The notes: a model not told the origin generated them from the letters alone. Positions 1 through 9,903 are shown, counted from the first letter of the stretch. The stretch: DNA of 64,000 bases from Williamsia soli (GCF_017377795.1 NZ_JAFRDR010000002.1:62001-126000), one strand, 5' to 3'. Program-made: numbers and translations.

Positions 1-870
1 GTGTACGACAGTGCGCGTGCCAAGCGGGTCGCCACGACTTTTCTGGGGCTGCTCGGCATCGATGAAGGGGATGTCGGGACCCTCCAGGATCTGCCCGTCG
101 CCAAGATCGTCGCCGCGGGTTTGGAGTTGTTCAGCGACGTCCCGGCCACGGCGCCCGGAACGCTCGCATTCGCACCTACCGTCGATCGCGACCTGCTGCC
201 CGATTATCCCCTGGCAGCGTTCCGGGCCGGACAGTCGCATCCGGTGCCGCTCATCATCGGTACGAACAAGGACGAGGCTGCGCTGTTCAAGTGGATGAAG
301 TCGCCGCTGATGCCGATCACGCCGGATGCCATCAGAGCGATGTTCACCGAGATCGCCGCAGAACAGCCCGAACTCAAACTCCCCAGCGAAGCCGAGATCG
401 GCTCGGCCTATTCGGGTATGAAACTCAAGGCGGCCGGCCTCGCCGTCGCCCGGGACATCGGCTTCCGCATGCCGACGATCTGGCTCGCCGAGGCCCACAG
501 CGCGGTGGCGCCGGTATACCTCTACCGATTCGATTGGGCGACACCGATGTTGCGTGCGCTCCGCGTCGGAGCGACACATGCGACCGAATTGCCATACGTG
601 TGGGGCAATCTTGTGATGGGTCGCAAAGACATCACGTTCAAACTCGGTGGGTTGAAGGTGGGCAAGGCACTGTCGGCGCGCCTGCAGAACCGCTGGGTCT
701 CTTTTGCAGTCGACGGGCATCCACGCGGACTGCCCGGAGATCCGGACTGGTTCCCCTACGAGCGTGAACATCGAGCAACCCTTGTGATCGACAGGCAGGA
801 CTCGGTGATCGACGATCTCGATCGAGACCTGCGTGAGGCGTGGGGCGACGACGTCCTGAATTTCCTGTGA
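1..870 (+). CDS. Carboxylesterase (type B), C-terminal part; 5' end outside window
   Basis: The reading frame is open from base 1, so this is the C-terminal part (about 289 residues) of a type-B carboxylesterase/lipase, which normally has about 500 residues. Visible motifs are GTNKDEAALF (visible residues 87-96), which carries the catalytic-acid Glu of this family, and GATHATELPYVWGN around residues 190-203, which carries the catalytic His. The nucleophile Ser (GxSxG) must lie upstream of the window. The family hydrolyses carboxylic esters; the substrate cannot be told. It ends 10 bases before the next gene on the same strand. Confidence 0.85.
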   Translation: MYDSARAKRVATTFLGLLGIDEGDVGTLQDLPVAKIVAAGLELFSDVPATAPGTLAFAPTVDRDLLPDYPLAAFRAGQSHPVPLIIGTNKDEAALFKWMKSPLMPITPDAIRAMFTEIAAEQPELKLPSEAEIGSAYSGMKLKAAGLAVARDIGFRMPTIWLAEAHSAVAPVYLYRFDWATPMLRALRVGATHATELPYVWGNLVMGRKDITFKLGGLKVGKALSARLQNRWVSFAVDGHPRGLPGDPDWFPYEREHRATLVIDRQDSVIDDLDRDLREAWGDDVLNFL

Positions 871-880
871 TGCAGCACCT

Positions 881-1408
881 ATGCTGGGCGACGCGGTGAC
901 GTCCGCTGATTCGGCGTTGCGCGCCACAGAACCCAGGCCACCACGCAATCGGATTGATCCGCGGTCACGCTGGTATTGGCTCCTCGAGTGTCTGTGCGTG
1001 TTGACGCTCGCGGTGGCCGCGCTGATCGCTCCGGCACTCATCTGGGCGGGTGTCCGCCCGGCTTTCCTGATCGCCGCCGCGGTCGTCGGCGGAACTCTGC
1101 TCGGGTGGACGGTGACCATGCCGTTCCTGCGGTACCGGGTCCATCGCTGGGAAGCCAGTGGTACCGCCGTGTACGCGAAGACCGGGTGGTTGTCCCGGGA
1201 GTGGAAGGTGGCGCCGCTTTCCCGCATCCAGTCCGTCGAGGCCAAACGAAATCCGCTGCACCAGTTGCTGGGCCTGGCCCAGGTATCGGTCACGACGGCG
1301 TCAGCGCACGGCGAGATCGTGATCCAAGGTCTCGACCAGATGGTCGCCGACGACCTCGTGGCCGAACTGACGGTGGCAACGGAAAGCACGGTCGGGGACG
1401 CGACGTGA
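881..1408 (+). CDS. Bacterial PH-domain membrane protein (YdbS-like)
   Basis: This protein of up to 175 residues has two hydrophobic segments (about residues 31-53 and 58-76) followed by one bacterial Pleckstrin-homology (bPH2) domain with the typical LSREWKVAPLSRIQSVEAKRNPLHQLLGLAQV pattern split across residues 105-140. A GTG at 896 is an alternative start. Its stop codon overlaps the GTG start of the next gene, a larger bPH2 protein. Such YdbS/YdbT pairs are common in Gram-positive bacteria and are membrane proteins of unknown function. Confidence 0.8.
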   Translation: MLGDAVTSADSALRATEPRPPRNRIDPRSRWYWLLECLCVLTLAVAALIAPALIWAGVRPAFLIAAAVVGGTLLGWTVTMPFLRYRVHRWEASGTAVYAKTGWLSREWKVAPLSRIQSVEAKRNPLHQLLGLAQVSVTTASAHGEIVIQGLDQMVADDLVAELTVATESTVGDAT

Positions 1409-2970
1409 CCGGCGATCCCGCCGTGGCGTCGCTCGTTTCCCTGGAGAAGCTGCCCTCCGACGTCCCGTGGCAGCGTCTCGACAGCCGGATGATCGGCGCC
1501 GCGCTCACCCGAATGCTCGTCATGGTCGGTCCAGTGGCCTTTGCATGGGTCTTTCTGGGACAAAGAGATTCGTCGGTCTCCGGGACGTTCGTTGCGTTGA
1601 CCGCAGTGGCGGTCGCCGTTCCCTGCTTCTACATCTTGCGGTACGTCAGGTTTCGGTACCGGATCACCGTGACCGAGCTCCAGATCACCTCGGGGCTGTT
1701 GGTGCGACGAGTCCGCAGGGTTCCGCTGCACCGTATCCGTACCGTCGACATCACCGCGAAACCGATTCTGCGGCTGTTCTCGCTGGCAATCGTGACCATC
1801 GGCACCGGGCAGCAGGTGGGAGCCGGCGACTCGGGGCTGCAGCTCGACGCGGTGCGCATGCCGGTTGCCGCTTCGCTACGGGCCGAACTCCTCGCCGCCG
1901 CCGGAAGACAGGGCAACAGAGAATCATTCGAGGACGCAGCAGAAATACCCCGGAGTGGGGTAGAGGCGTCGTCGCCCGCCGTACTCCGGATCCGGTGGGC
2001 CTGGATGCTCTATTCGATCGTCGGAGTGTGGTCGGTGGTTGCGCCCACCGCGATCTTCGGGTTCGTTTATCAGGGCATGCAGTTTCTCGGCCGCAGCCCC
2101 GACACGTACGTCGGTTGGTACTTCTCAGAGTATCTGGACCGCGTCTCCTGGGGGCTGTGGCTGCTCACCACGGTCGGTTGCTTCGTGTTGGTCGGCATCG
2201 TCGGCGCGGCAGCGGTGTTCGTCGAATCCTGGTGGAACTACACCCTGGTGCATGAGCAGCGCGGTCGATTCGTCGCGACGCGGGGTCTGTTGACAACTCG
2301 TTCCTTCACCGTCGATCAATTTCGACTACGGGGCGTGACCGTGGCGGAGGCCCTGACCACCAGGGTGTTGCGCGGTGCGCGGTTGCTGCCCATCCTCACC
2401 GGCGTCAGCGCCGAACAGCAGAACCAGGAATCGGGGGTGCTCGTGCCGACGACCACCCGCGACATTCCGGTGTCCCTGGCGAACACACTGCTGGGCGAGA
2501 CCGTCCTCTCCGAGGACAGGCTCCGAACAGGCTGGCTGCACCGGCACCCACCAGCGGCCCTGCGGCGCATCTTGTTCCACTACGAGTCACCGACACTGGG
2601 CGTGGCGGCGGGCCTCGCGGTCGCAGTGTGGTACTGGCACTTGCCGATCGCCCTGGTCGCGATCCCGGTTCTGGCAGCCGTGCTTCTGTTCCCGGCGGCG
2701 CTCGGCAACTATCGCGGCCTGGGCCATCGGATCGAAGACGGTTACCTGTTCAGTCGGCGGGGATTCTTCCTACGCCGGTTCGACGCCGTTCAGCTGCGCG
2801 GGGTCAGCGCGGCGTCCGTGCAGCAGTCGATCTTTCAGCGCAGGCTCGGCCTGGCGACCGTCACGGCGACCACGGCATCGGGGGAGAAGGCCTACCACGT
2901 GGTCGACGTCGGGGTCGGCGAGGCAACCCAACTCGCCGCCGCGCTCGGTGGCCGCGAGTTCCTCAGCTGA
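1405..2970 (+). CDS. Bacterial PH-domain membrane protein (YdbT-like)
   Basis: This 521-residue protein starts at a GTG that overlaps the upstream stop by four bases, the usual sign of translational coupling. It has several hydrophobic pairs (near residues 35-75, 195-260 and 400-435), each followed by a bPH2 repeat with a conserved 'VPLHRIRTVDI' or 'AVQLRGVSAASVQQS' motif, giving three bPH2 units. That is the layout of YdbT. Together with the preceding gene it probably forms a membrane complex. The molecular role is unknown. The frame is open further upstream but only overlaps the preceding gene, so I chose 1405. Confidence 0.8.
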   Translation: MTGDPAVASLVSLEKLPSDVPWQRLDSRMIGAALTRMLVMVGPVAFAWVFLGQRDSSVSGTFVALTAVAVAVPCFYILRYVRFRYRITVTELQITSGLLVRRVRRVPLHRIRTVDITAKPILRLFSLAIVTIGTGQQVGAGDSGLQLDAVRMPVAASLRAELLAAAGRQGNRESFEDAAEIPRSGVEASSPAVLRIRWAWMLYSIVGVWSVVAPTAIFGFVYQGMQFLGRSPDTYVGWYFSEYLDRVSWGLWLLTTVGCFVLVGIVGAAAVFVESWWNYTLVHEQRGRFVATRGLLTTRSFTVDQFRLRGVTVAEALTTRVLRGARLLPILTGVSAEQQNQESGVLVPTTTRDIPVSLANTLLGETVLSEDRLRTGWLHRHPPAALRRILFHYESPTLGVAAGLAVAVWYWHLPIALVAIPVLAAVLLFPAALGNYRGLGHRIEDGYLFSRRGFFLRRFDAVQLRGVSAASVQQSIFQRRLGLATVTATTASGEKAYHVVDVGVGEATQLAAALGGREFLS

Positions 2971-3847
2971 TCGCCGCCGGACTGCGGTCGTCGGCCGACT
3001 CGATCGGCAACCACAGTTCGCCCGTACCCGACTGCTTGTCGTCCGAGAGCCGTACACGAACGATCTCCGGCCCTGCGACGAGTCGAAAAGGGTTGGCCGG
3101 AAACCACTCCGAATAGGCCGCCGGCCAGAGCTGCTGAAGCGACTCCGGCAGGGGGCCTGACGATTCGAAGACCACCCACAGTCCGGCGGCGACCTCGAGA
3201 GAGTCGAGGCCCTCAGGGACGGGCCGCGAGGTGGCCACCGCGTGGTAGTAGTCGATTTCCGTACCCTCGGCCCGTGTTTCATCGAAGTCAGTGCACACGG
3301 CGAGTGTTCCGGCGGGGTCCTGATCGCTCAGCTCGGCGAGGAAGTGATCGACGTCGGCGGGGAAGTTGCGCTCGAAGTCGATGATCGCCGGGTTGGGGCC
3401 GGTGAACACCAGCGGCACCCGGATTCGCAAGCCGACCAGACGGAAGGCGTCCTTCTGGACAAGGCGGTAGTGCATGTCGTTGCTCCCCTCGATGGTGAGG
3501 TGAAATGAAAGGCGTGGCTGCGAGCGCAGATGCGCGCCCGCTCGTCGTGCCTCGGCCGGGCCGACGCCGTGCATGCGTTTGAAGGCCCGGGTGAAGGCGT
3601 CGGTCGAGGTGTAGTCGTATCGGGTGGCAATGTCGATGAGGCGCTCCTCGCCGGCGACCACAGCTGCGGCCGCGACGGTCAGCCGTCGCCTGCGGATGTA
3701 GTCCGACAACGACATACCGGCGAGCGCCGAGAACACCCGTCTGAAGTGATACTCCGACGTCAGTGCCAAGCGCGCGAGCTCTGGCACGTCGATCGAGCCC
3801 TCGAGGTTGTCCTCGATGGCGTCCATTGCGCGGTTCCAACGTTCCAT
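2963..3847 (-). CDS. AraC-family regulator with GyrI-like effector domain
   Basis: This 294-residue protein has an N-terminal AraC double helix-turn-helix (residues 1-105; 'LARLALTSEYHFRRVF' and 'IATRYDYTSTDAFTRAFKR') followed by a GyrI-like/Bacterial Transcription Activator effector-binding domain (about 125-290). This layout is typical of Rob/SoxS-like multidrug-sensing regulators. It overlaps the convergent bPH gene by 8 bases. I chose the ATG at 3847 because a TAGCGT -10 box lies 7 nt upstream, consistent with a leaderless mRNA; a GTG three codons earlier is possible. Confidence 0.85.
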   Translation of the reverse strand: MERWNRAMDAIEDNLEGSIDVPELARLALTSEYHFRRVFSALAGMSLSDYIRRRRLTVAAAAVVAGEERLIDIATRYDYTSTDAFTRAFKRMHGVGPAEARRAGAHLRSQPRLSFHLTIEGSNDMHYRLVQKDAFRLVGLRIRVPLVFTGPNPAIIDFERNFPADVDHFLAELSDQDPAGTLAVCTDFDETRAEGTEIDYYHAVATSRPVPEGLDSLEVAAGLWVVFESSGPLPESLQQLWPAAYSEWFPANPFRLVAGPEIVRVRLSDDKQSGTGELWLPIESADDRSPAAIS

Positions 3848-3854
3848 GCGAACC

Positions 3855-3860
3855 ACGCTA
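3855..3860 (-). promoter_or_regulatory. -10 box TAGCGT of the AraC gene (leaderless)
   Basis: TAGCGT fits the actinobacterial TANNNT -10 pattern and ends 7 nt before the ATG at 3847. There is no ribosome-binding site in between, so the mRNA probably begins at or near the start codon. Confidence 0.45.
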
Positions 3861-3902
3861 AGAGATCAGGAGGTCCTGATGTCCGATGATCGGTGCCCGG
3901 AA

Positions 3903-4760
3903 CTATCGGGTGTGACCCGCCGGCCGCTCCACCGCCGTGATGGCTGTGATCAGTGACTCGAGGTACGTGGCGACACCGTCGTCGTCGTTGCTGGGCAAGA
4001 CGTGGTCGGCGACCGCGAGCGCGTCGACACTGGCATTCGCCGGGCACAGCGCCTGGCCGGCCCAGTTGAGCATCGGAAGGTCGTTGATGGCATCGCCGCA
4101 CGCCGCGACCTCGGACCGGTCGATGTCCCATCGAGCGCACAGCCGGGCCAGGGCGGACGCCTTGGAGACGCCGAGAGCCGCCATCTCGAGATAGGGCGCG
4201 CCCGAATGGGTCGGCGTGACCTCCGGCATCCCCGCCGCCTGGACGCGGCGGAAGAGAATCTCGCTTGCGATGTCAGGATGCCTTGCGACGATCTTCACGA
4301 TGGGTTCGTCGTCGAGCGATGCTGCATCGGAACGCTCCATCGTGCCCGGGTCGCGATGGTGATCGGTGAAAACGCACAGGGCTGCGTACCCGGGATCAGC
4401 GATGAACCTCGTCGGACCGACGGTGGCGAACACGGTGCCGGGAACGAGCTGGCCTACCCGTTCGGTCGCGGCCCGGGCGACGTCGGCCGTGAGTGGTTGC
4501 ACGTCAACGATATTCGGCGTGCCGTCGGCAAGGTCGATGACAACCGCGCCGTTGGCGGCCACTGCGATCCCGTGAAACCCGCACGTGGTGGCGAGTGCGT
4601 GCACCGAATGTTTCGCTCGAGCAGTCGCCCAGACCACGATGATCCCTGCCTCGGCGGCTGCGGCCATGGCCGCCGCCGATCGGGGACTGACCGCACGGGC
4701 GGAGTTGAGGAGTGTGCCGTCGAGGTCTGTGGCAACCAGGCGAATGTTCACGTCGTCCAT
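3903..4760 (-). CDS. HAD-superfamily (Cof-type) phosphatase
   Basis: This 285-residue protein has the HAD motif I DxDGT (TDLDGTLLN, residues 11-19, nucleophile D12), motif II in WATAR near residue 45, a Lys in GVSKASALARL and motif IV GDAINDLPML. The capped Cof/YbiV subfamily dephosphorylates sugar phosphates, flavin or pyridoxal phosphates. The substrate cannot be told from sequence. It is transcribed away from the hydroxylase at 4879, with a 118-bp gap between the two. Confidence 0.85.
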   Translation of the reverse strand: MDDVNIRLVATDLDGTLLNSARAVSPRSAAAMAAAAEAGIIVVWATARAKHSVHALATTCGFHGIAVAANGAVVIDLADGTPNIVDVQPLTADVARAATERVGQLVPGTVFATVGPTRFIADPGYAALCVFTDHHRDPGTMERSDAASLDDEPIVKIVARHPDIASEILFRRVQAAGMPEVTPTHSGAPYLEMAALGVSKASALARLCARWDIDRSEVAACGDAINDLPMLNWAGQALCPANASVDALAVADHVLPSNDDDGVATYLESLITAITAVERPAGHTR

Positions 4761-4878
4761 GGTGCCAAGGCGCGGCGGCCGATGCTGGTACGCTCTCGTA
4801 CCAACGCCGGGTTACAGAAGTGATGCCGGTGTAACGTGTTCGAGACGGGTCGTGGCTGACCTGCATGAAGGAGTTGAC

Positions 4879-5832
4879 GTGGACCCTCTCGTATCGGCGT
4901 TCGACACATTGCCCCAGCCATTGCGGGATCCGGTTGCGCTGGCCATCCCGTTCTTCATCCTGCTGCTCGTCATCGAGTCCGTGGCGGCCCGGTTCCTCGA
5001 ACACCGCGAGAACACCGACCGGCCAGATGACCGAGGACGACCGCGACCCGGTGCGTACCGCGCCGCGGATGCCAGGGCGAGTATCTCGATGGGGCTGGTG
5101 TCCATCGTCACGATGGCGGTGTGGAAAGGCCTCGCACTAGTCGGCTACGCGGCGCTCTTCGCCTACGTGGCGCAATGGCAGTTGCCTTCCGACCAGTGGT
5201 ACACCTGGGTCATTGCGCTGGTCGGCGTCGACATCCTGTTCTACTTCTATCACCGCACGGCTCATCGGGTCCGGCTGATCTGGGCGACCCATCAGGCCCA
5301 CCATTCCAGCGAATACTTCAACTTCTCCACCGCTCTGCGCCAGAAGTGGAACAACAGTGGCGAGATCCTCATGTGGTTGCCGTTGCCGCTGCTCGGAGTG
5401 CCGCCATGGATGGTGTTCTTCGCGTTCTCGCTGAGCCTCGTCTACCAGTTCTGGATTCACACCGAACGTATCGGTCATCTTCCGCGGCCCTTCGAGTTCG
5501 TCTTCAACACACCGTCGCATCACCGGGTTCACCACGGCCGTGATCAGAAATATCTCGACAGGAATTACGGCGGGATCCTGATCGTCTGGGACCGGATCTT
5601 CGGGACATTCCAGAAAGAGCTGCAACGCCCGACCTATGGCCTGACCAAGCCTGTCGACACGTTCAACATCTGGCGACTCGAGACGCGCGAGTATGCGGCG
5701 ATCGCCGCCGACGTCCGCGGATCGCAATCGGTGAAAGACAAGCTCGGCTACATCTTCGGTCCGCCCGGGTGGCAGCCCCGGGGCCGTGGTGCCGGGGTCG
5801 ATGTGGGTACCGCACCTGCGTCCGCTACCTGA
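4879..5832 (+). CDS. Sterol desaturase / fatty acid hydroxylase family membrane protein
   Basis: This 317-residue membrane protein carries the three-part histidine signature of the di-iron fatty acid hydroxylase superfamily: HRTAHR, HQAHHSSEYFN and HRVHHGRDQKYLDRNYGG. Hydrophobic helices flank these (near residues 15-35, 70-115 and 165-195). It should hydroxylate or desaturate a lipid substrate in the membrane. The frame opens upstream at 4585, but the GTG at 4879 has a good Shine-Dalgarno (AAGGAG, 4868-4873) and gives the usual N-terminus. It is convergent with poxB, separated by a nested hairpin. Confidence 0.85.
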   Translation: MDPLVSAFDTLPQPLRDPVALAIPFFILLLVIESVAARFLEHRENTDRPDDRGRPRPGAYRAADARASISMGLVSIVTMAVWKGLALVGYAALFAYVAQWQLPSDQWYTWVIALVGVDILFYFYHRTAHRVRLIWATHQAHHSSEYFNFSTALRQKWNNSGEILMWLPLPLLGVPPWMVFFAFSLSLVYQFWIHTERIGHLPRPFEFVFNTPSHHRVHHGRDQKYLDRNYGGILIVWDRIFGTFQKELQRPTYGLTKPVDTFNIWRLETREYAAIAADVRGSQSVKDKLGYIFGPPGWQPRGRGAGVDVGTAPASAT

Positions 5833-5846
5833 CCCAGGACGACCCC

Positions 5847-5916
5847 ACAAACCCAGGCGTTCCGGGAACACCCAGGTGTTGCAACACCTGAGTTTGCCTG
5901 GAGGACCTGGGTTTGT
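5847..5916. terminator. Nested hairpin between convergent genes
   Basis: The outer stem is ACAAACCCAGG (5847-5857) paired with CCTGGGTTTGT (5906-5916). Inside lies a perfect palindrome, CAGGTGTTGCAACACCTG (5873-5890). It sits between the stops of the convergent hydroxylase and poxB genes, so it can act as a bidirectional terminator. Confidence 0.6.
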
Positions 5917-5922
5917 CGGCGC

Positions 5923-7656
5923 TCAGTCGAACAAGCGGCGAAACACGTTGGTATCGGCCAGATCCATCAACTCGTCGCCACGTCCCGACATGATGGTCCG
6001 CAAGGCGTAGAGGGTGAAACCCTTCGCCTGCGCCGCCGTAACGGTCGGCGGTATCGACAACTCCTGACGGGCGGTGACCACATCGAGGAGCGCCGGACCC
6101 CCATGGCTCAAGACGTCCTTCACGGCGGACTCGAGCTGGTCGGGTTCTTCGACCCGGATGGCATGGATACCGAGCGCCTGCGCGACCTTCGAGAAGTCCG
6201 GGTTGTCGAGTTCGGTGCCGAAATTGACGATGCCTGCGGCTTTCATCTCGAGTTCGACGAAGTTCAGGGACGAGTTGTTGAACACCACGATCTTCACGGG
6301 CAGTTTGTTCTGTCGGATCGTCAGTAGTTCGCCGAGCAACATTGCCAGTCCGCCGTCACCGGAGAATGCGACGACCTGACGGTCGGGAAACGCGGTCTGC
6401 GCGCCGATGGCGTGCGGGACGGCGTTGGCCATCGTGCCATGCGCGAACGACCCGATGAGTCGTCGGCGACCGTTCATCGTCAGGTACCGGGCCGCCCAGA
6501 CAACGGGAGAGCCCACGTCGGGGATGAAAACTGCGTCGTCGGAGGCATTTTCGTCGAGCAGTCGGGCGAGGTATTGGGGATGGATCGGCCGTTTGTTGCC
6601 GTCGTTGGTGGCGAGGCCGTCGAGCTCGGTTCGAGTCTTGCGATAGTGCGCCACCGAGGCCTGCAGATGGCTCGAATCGGAATGTTTGGTCAACAGCGGC
6701 AGCAGTGCATCGATGGTGTCCTTGACGCTGCCCACCAACCCGACGTCGATGGGAGTCCGTCGTCCCAGCTGTTCGCCGCGGATGTCGATCTGGATGATCT
6801 TGGCCTTGCTGGGGAGGAACTGCTGGTAGGGGAAGTCGGTGCCCAGCATCAGGAGCGTGTCGCACTTCTCCATGGCGCGGTAGCCGGAGGAGAACCCGAG
6901 CAGGCCCGTCATTCCCACGTCGAAGGGATTGTCGTATTCGATGAACTCCTTGCCCCGTAGTGCATGGACCACGGGTGCCTGCAGGGTGTCGGCGACGGCC
7001 AGAAGCTGCGCGTGGGCACCCTCGACACCGGCGCCACCGAGGATGGTGACTTTCTGCGCAGCATTGAGGACGGCCGCGGCCTCGCGAAGACCCTCGTCCG
7101 TGGGCCGGGTGATGCGGGGTATGTGGCGAATCGGTGCCGAGGGGCGCCGGCCTGCACTCTTCTGCAAGAAGATCTCGCCGGGTATGACCACGACGGCCAC
7201 GCCGCGCTTCTCGATGGCGGTGCGCATCGCGATCTCCAGAATACGCGGCAATTGTTCTGGGACACTGACGAGTTCGTTGTAGACGCTGCATTCGTCAAAG
7301 AGGTGTTCGGGGTGGGTTTCCTGGAAGTAGGTGCTTCCGATCTCAGACGCCGGTATCTGCGCGGCGATGGCCAGGACCGGCACCCGACTACGGTTGGCAT
7401 CGAACAGGCCGTTGATGAGGTGCAGATTGCCCGGACCGCAACTACCCGCGCAGACAGCGAGCTCACCGGTCAGCGCGGCATCGGCCGCCGCTGCGAACGC
7501 CGCGGCCTCCTCGTGCCGGACGTGTTCCCAGGTGACGGTGCCCGCCCGCCGAAGGGCGTCGGTGAATCCGTTGAGTGAGTCGCCAGGCAGGCCATAGACC
7601 CGTTTGACGCCCGAAGCGTGAATGATGTCGACGATCGTGTCCGCGATGGTGGCCAT
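5923..7656 (-). CDS. poxB: Pyruvate oxidase / pyruvate:quinone dehydrogenase (ThDP-dependent)
   Basis: This 577-residue protein has the three domains of ThDP-dependent oxidases: an N-terminal pyrimidine-binding domain with the catalytic Glu in VRHEEAAAF, a central FAD/Rossmann domain, and a C-terminal PP domain with SGDGGLAML and a downstream FNNSS (the GDG-x-NN Mg-ThDP motif). It most likely oxidatively decarboxylates pyruvate to acetate with electrons to quinone. A peroxide-forming or acetolactate-type role is less likely given the PoxB-like N-terminus. The ATG at 7656 gives the family N-terminus; a GTG at 7665 is possible. Confidence 0.85.
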   Translation of the reverse strand: MATIADTIVDIIHASGVKRVYGLPGDSLNGFTDALRRAGTVTWEHVRHEEAAAFAAAADAALTGELAVCAGSCGPGNLHLINGLFDANRSRVPVLAIAAQIPASEIGSTYFQETHPEHLFDECSVYNELVSVPEQLPRILEIAMRTAIEKRGVAVVVIPGEIFLQKSAGRRPSAPIRHIPRITRPTDEGLREAAAVLNAAQKVTILGGAGVEGAHAQLLAVADTLQAPVVHALRGKEFIEYDNPFDVGMTGLLGFSSGYRAMEKCDTLLMLGTDFPYQQFLPSKAKIIQIDIRGEQLGRRTPIDVGLVGSVKDTIDALLPLLTKHSDSSHLQASVAHYRKTRTELDGLATNDGNKRPIHPQYLARLLDENASDDAVFIPDVGSPVVWAARYLTMNGRRRLIGSFAHGTMANAVPHAIGAQTAFPDRQVVAFSGDGGLAMLLGELLTIRQNKLPVKIVVFNNSSLNFVELEMKAAGIVNFGTELDNPDFSKVAQALGIHAIRVEEPDQLESAVKDVLSHGGPALLDVVTARQELSIPPTVTAAQAKGFTLYALRTIMSGRGDELMDLADTNVFRRLFD

Positions 7657-7752
7657 GTTTTCCACAGTAGGTGCCGCGCGGCGATGGCCGCCCGCTGAAG
7701 TCCGTTTGCGCGGAGATTGTGGCGGAATCGTCTCGGTGTCGGTCCCGGCCGA

Positions 7753-7758
7753 TACCGT
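7753..7758 (+). promoter_or_regulatory. -10 box TACCGT of ligB (leaderless)
   Basis: A TANNNT box ends 6 nt before the GTG at 7765, with no Shine-Dalgarno between, consistent with leaderless transcription of the ligase gene. Confidence 0.45.
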
Positions 7759-7764
7759 GGACGG

Positions 7765-9273
7765 GTGCTCCTTGCAGATGTGGTGATCGCGAGTTCGGCC
7801 GTTGCGGCGACGCGTTCGCGAAAGTCGAAAACAGAAGCCATCGCCGAGCTCATCCGTGGTGCCGAACCGGTGGATGTCGAGCCGGTCGTTGCGTGGCTCG
7901 CAGGGGAGACGCTGCAGGGTCGGATGGGGATCGGATGGCGAACCCTGGTCGGCGCCAAGGCCTCCGCTGCCGCCGAACCGACATGGACGGTCTCCGATGT
8001 CGACCGGTATCTGTCAGCACTGGCGGAGACCTCGGGTGCAGGGTCGGTGGCGCGTCGCAAGGAGTTGCTGACGGACCTGATGTCGAACGCCACGGTCGAC
8101 GAGCAGGAGTTCTTGATCCGGTTGCTCACCGGCGAGATCCGACATGGTGCGCTCGAAGGTGTGATGACGGACGCGATCGCCAAGGCCGCGGGTCTACCTC
8201 TCGACGTGGTCCGTCGGGCATTCATGTTGTCGGGTCGACTCCCTGCCACGGCCTCCGCGGCGATCATCGGTGGCGCCGAAGCCCTGGCGGACTTTCAGCT
8301 CGAAGTCGGTCGTCCGGTCCGTCCGATGCTGGCGTCGCCGGCGACATCACTCGCCGACGCCCACGCAGCGCTCGGAGGGGATGTCAGCGTCGAGTACAAA
8401 CTCGACGGCGCGCGAATCCAGGTGCACCGCAACGGCGACGACGTCTCCGTTTACACACGGACGCTGAACGAGATCACCGAACGCGTTCCCGAGTTGGTGG
8501 AGCTCGTCCGAGCGCTGCCGTGCGATTCCGTGGTCTTGGACGGCGAGACCCTGGCGCTGACCGACTCAGGCAAGCCCCGTCCCTTCCAGGAAACGATGAG
8601 TCGCTTCGGCGCGAGCTCGGAGCGTGAACTCCTGCTTCAGCCATACTTCTTCGACTGCATCCACCTCGACGGTGTCGACCTCCTCGACGAGCCGTTGTCG
8701 CGTCGGCTGGAGGCGCTGGATCGGGTGGCGCCGGGCCACCGCATCCCGTCGTTGCTCCGGCCGGATCTGGCAGCAACGGAGACACACCTCGATGATGCGT
8801 TGGCGGCCGGACATGAGGGCATCATGATCAAGGCACTCGACTCCGTCTACGCGGCGGGCCGTCGCGGAAAGTCCTGGCAGAAGGTCAAACCCGAACACAC
8901 CCTGGATCTGATCGTGCTCGGCGCCGAATGGGGCTACGGCAGACGCACCGGGTACCTGTCGAACCTCCACCTCGGTGCCCGCGACCCCGACGGTGGCGAA
9001 CCGATCATGGTGGGCAAGACGTTCAAAGGCCTAACCGATGAGCTGCTCCGTTGGCAGACCGAGGAGTTCCCGAAACACGAGCGCACCCGAGATGATCACA
9101 CCGTGTATCTGAAACCGGTGCTCGTCGTCGAGATCGAACTGGACGGAGCCCAGGTCAGCACCCGCTACCCGGGCAAGGTGGCACTGCGCTTCGCGCGGGT
9201 CCTGAGGTATCGGCCGGACAAGACCCCGGCTGAGGCGGACACGCTCGATGCCGTGCGCGAACTACTTCCCTGA
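7765..9273 (+). CDS. ligB: ATP-dependent DNA ligase (LigB type)
   Basis: This 502-residue protein resembles mycobacterial LigB. An N-terminal DNA-binding domain (about 1-190) is followed by an adenylation domain with motif [13 protein letters not shown] (Lys212 is the AMP acceptor), motif III-like [12 protein letters not shown], motif [13 protein letters not shown] and motif V WQKVKP, then an OB-fold ending in [13 protein letters not shown]. It seals nicks using ATP and is an accessory to the NAD-dependent replicative LigA. The frame is open upstream, but the GTG at 7765 matches the family N-terminus ([16 protein letters not shown]). It overlaps the convergent azoreductase gene by 12 bases. 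Confidence 0.9.
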   Translation: MLLADVVIASSAVAATRSRKSKTEAIAELIRGAEPVDVEPVVAWLAGETLQGRMGIGWRTLVGAKASAAAEPTWTVSDVDRYLSALAETSGAGSVARRKELLTDLMSNATVDEQEFLIRLLTGEIRHGALEGVMTDAIAKAAGLPLDVVRRAFMLSGRLPATASAAIIGGAEALADFQLEVGRPVRPMLASPATSLADAHAALGGDVSVEYKLDGARIQVHRNGDDVSVYTRTLNEITERVPELVELVRALPCDSVVLDGETLALTDSGKPRPFQETMSRFGASSERELLLQPYFFDCIHLDGVDLLDEPLSRRLEALDRVAPGHRIPSLLRPDLAATETHLDDALAAGHEGIMIKALDSVYAAGRRGKSWQKVKPEHTLDLIVLGAEWGYGRRTGYLSNLHLGARDPDGGEPIMVGKTFKGLTDELLRWQTEEFPKHERTRDDHTVYLKPVLVVEIELDGAQVSTRYPGKVALRFARVLRYRPDKTPAEADTLDAVRELLP

Positions 9274-9903
9274 GCGAGCCAACTCGATCACACGTGCCCG
9301 GGTCGCCTCGGCGCCGGCGGCGGCCTGCTCGGTGAAGGGGGCGAGCGGAGCGATCCGCCCCACGAGGGTGAGGTCGGCGGTCACGACCTCAACCGCCATC
9401 CCCAACGCTTTCCCGAAGACCTGAACCAAGGGCGGGACCGTGTGGTCGAGGCCCTCGTCTTTGGCGCCGGGCCCATAGGTGAGGCCTCGCGAGGAGATGA
9501 TGATCACCGGCTTGCCCGCGAACGGCTGGTCCGGGGTGTCGAACGGGGCCGTGGTCCCGAGTACGTGGAGGTGATCGATCCATGCCTTGAGGGATGAGGG
9601 GATCGACCAGTTGTACATGGGTGCGCCGATCACCAGCGCGTCGGCGGCGGTGACCTCGGCGATGAGTTCCTGCTGCCGGGCCTCGGCCTCAGGGCTGGGC
9701 GACTCGGTGGGGGTCCGGAGCCGGGGCGCGTAGTGCAGACCCGCATCCGACAGATGAGGCACCGGATCGCGATGCAGGTCGCGGTAGACCACCGAACGAT
9801 CGCCGCCGGCGGTCAGCCACGTCTGGGCGAACAGGCCGGTCAGTTCGCGGGAGGTCGACGATGTCGTGTCTGCGGACGAGTCGATGTGCAAGAGGGTGGG
9901 CAT
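9262..9903 (-). CDS. FMN-dependent NADH azoreductase / flavodoxin-fold oxidoreductase
   Basis: This 213-residue flavodoxin-fold protein starts [12 protein letters not shown] (phosphate-binding loop) and has the [25 protein letters not shown] motif region typical of AzoR (APMYNWSIP around residue 95). It should transfer electrons from NAD(P)H via FMN to quinones or azo compounds. I preferred the ATG at 9903 for the family N-terminus; an ATG at 9921 is also in frame. It lies just downstream of the MFS gene, probably in one transcription unit. Confidence 0.8.
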   Translation of the reverse strand: MPTLLHIDSSADTTSSTSRELTGLFAQTWLTAGGDRSVVYRDLHRDPVPHLSDAGLHYAPRLRTPTESPSPEAEARQQELIAEVTAADALVIGAPMYNWSIPSSLKAWIDHLHVLGTTAPFDTPDQPFAGKPVIIISSRGLTYGPGAKDEGLDHTVPPLVQVFGKALGMAVEVVTADLTLVGRIAPLAPFTEQAAAGAEATRARVIELARSGK

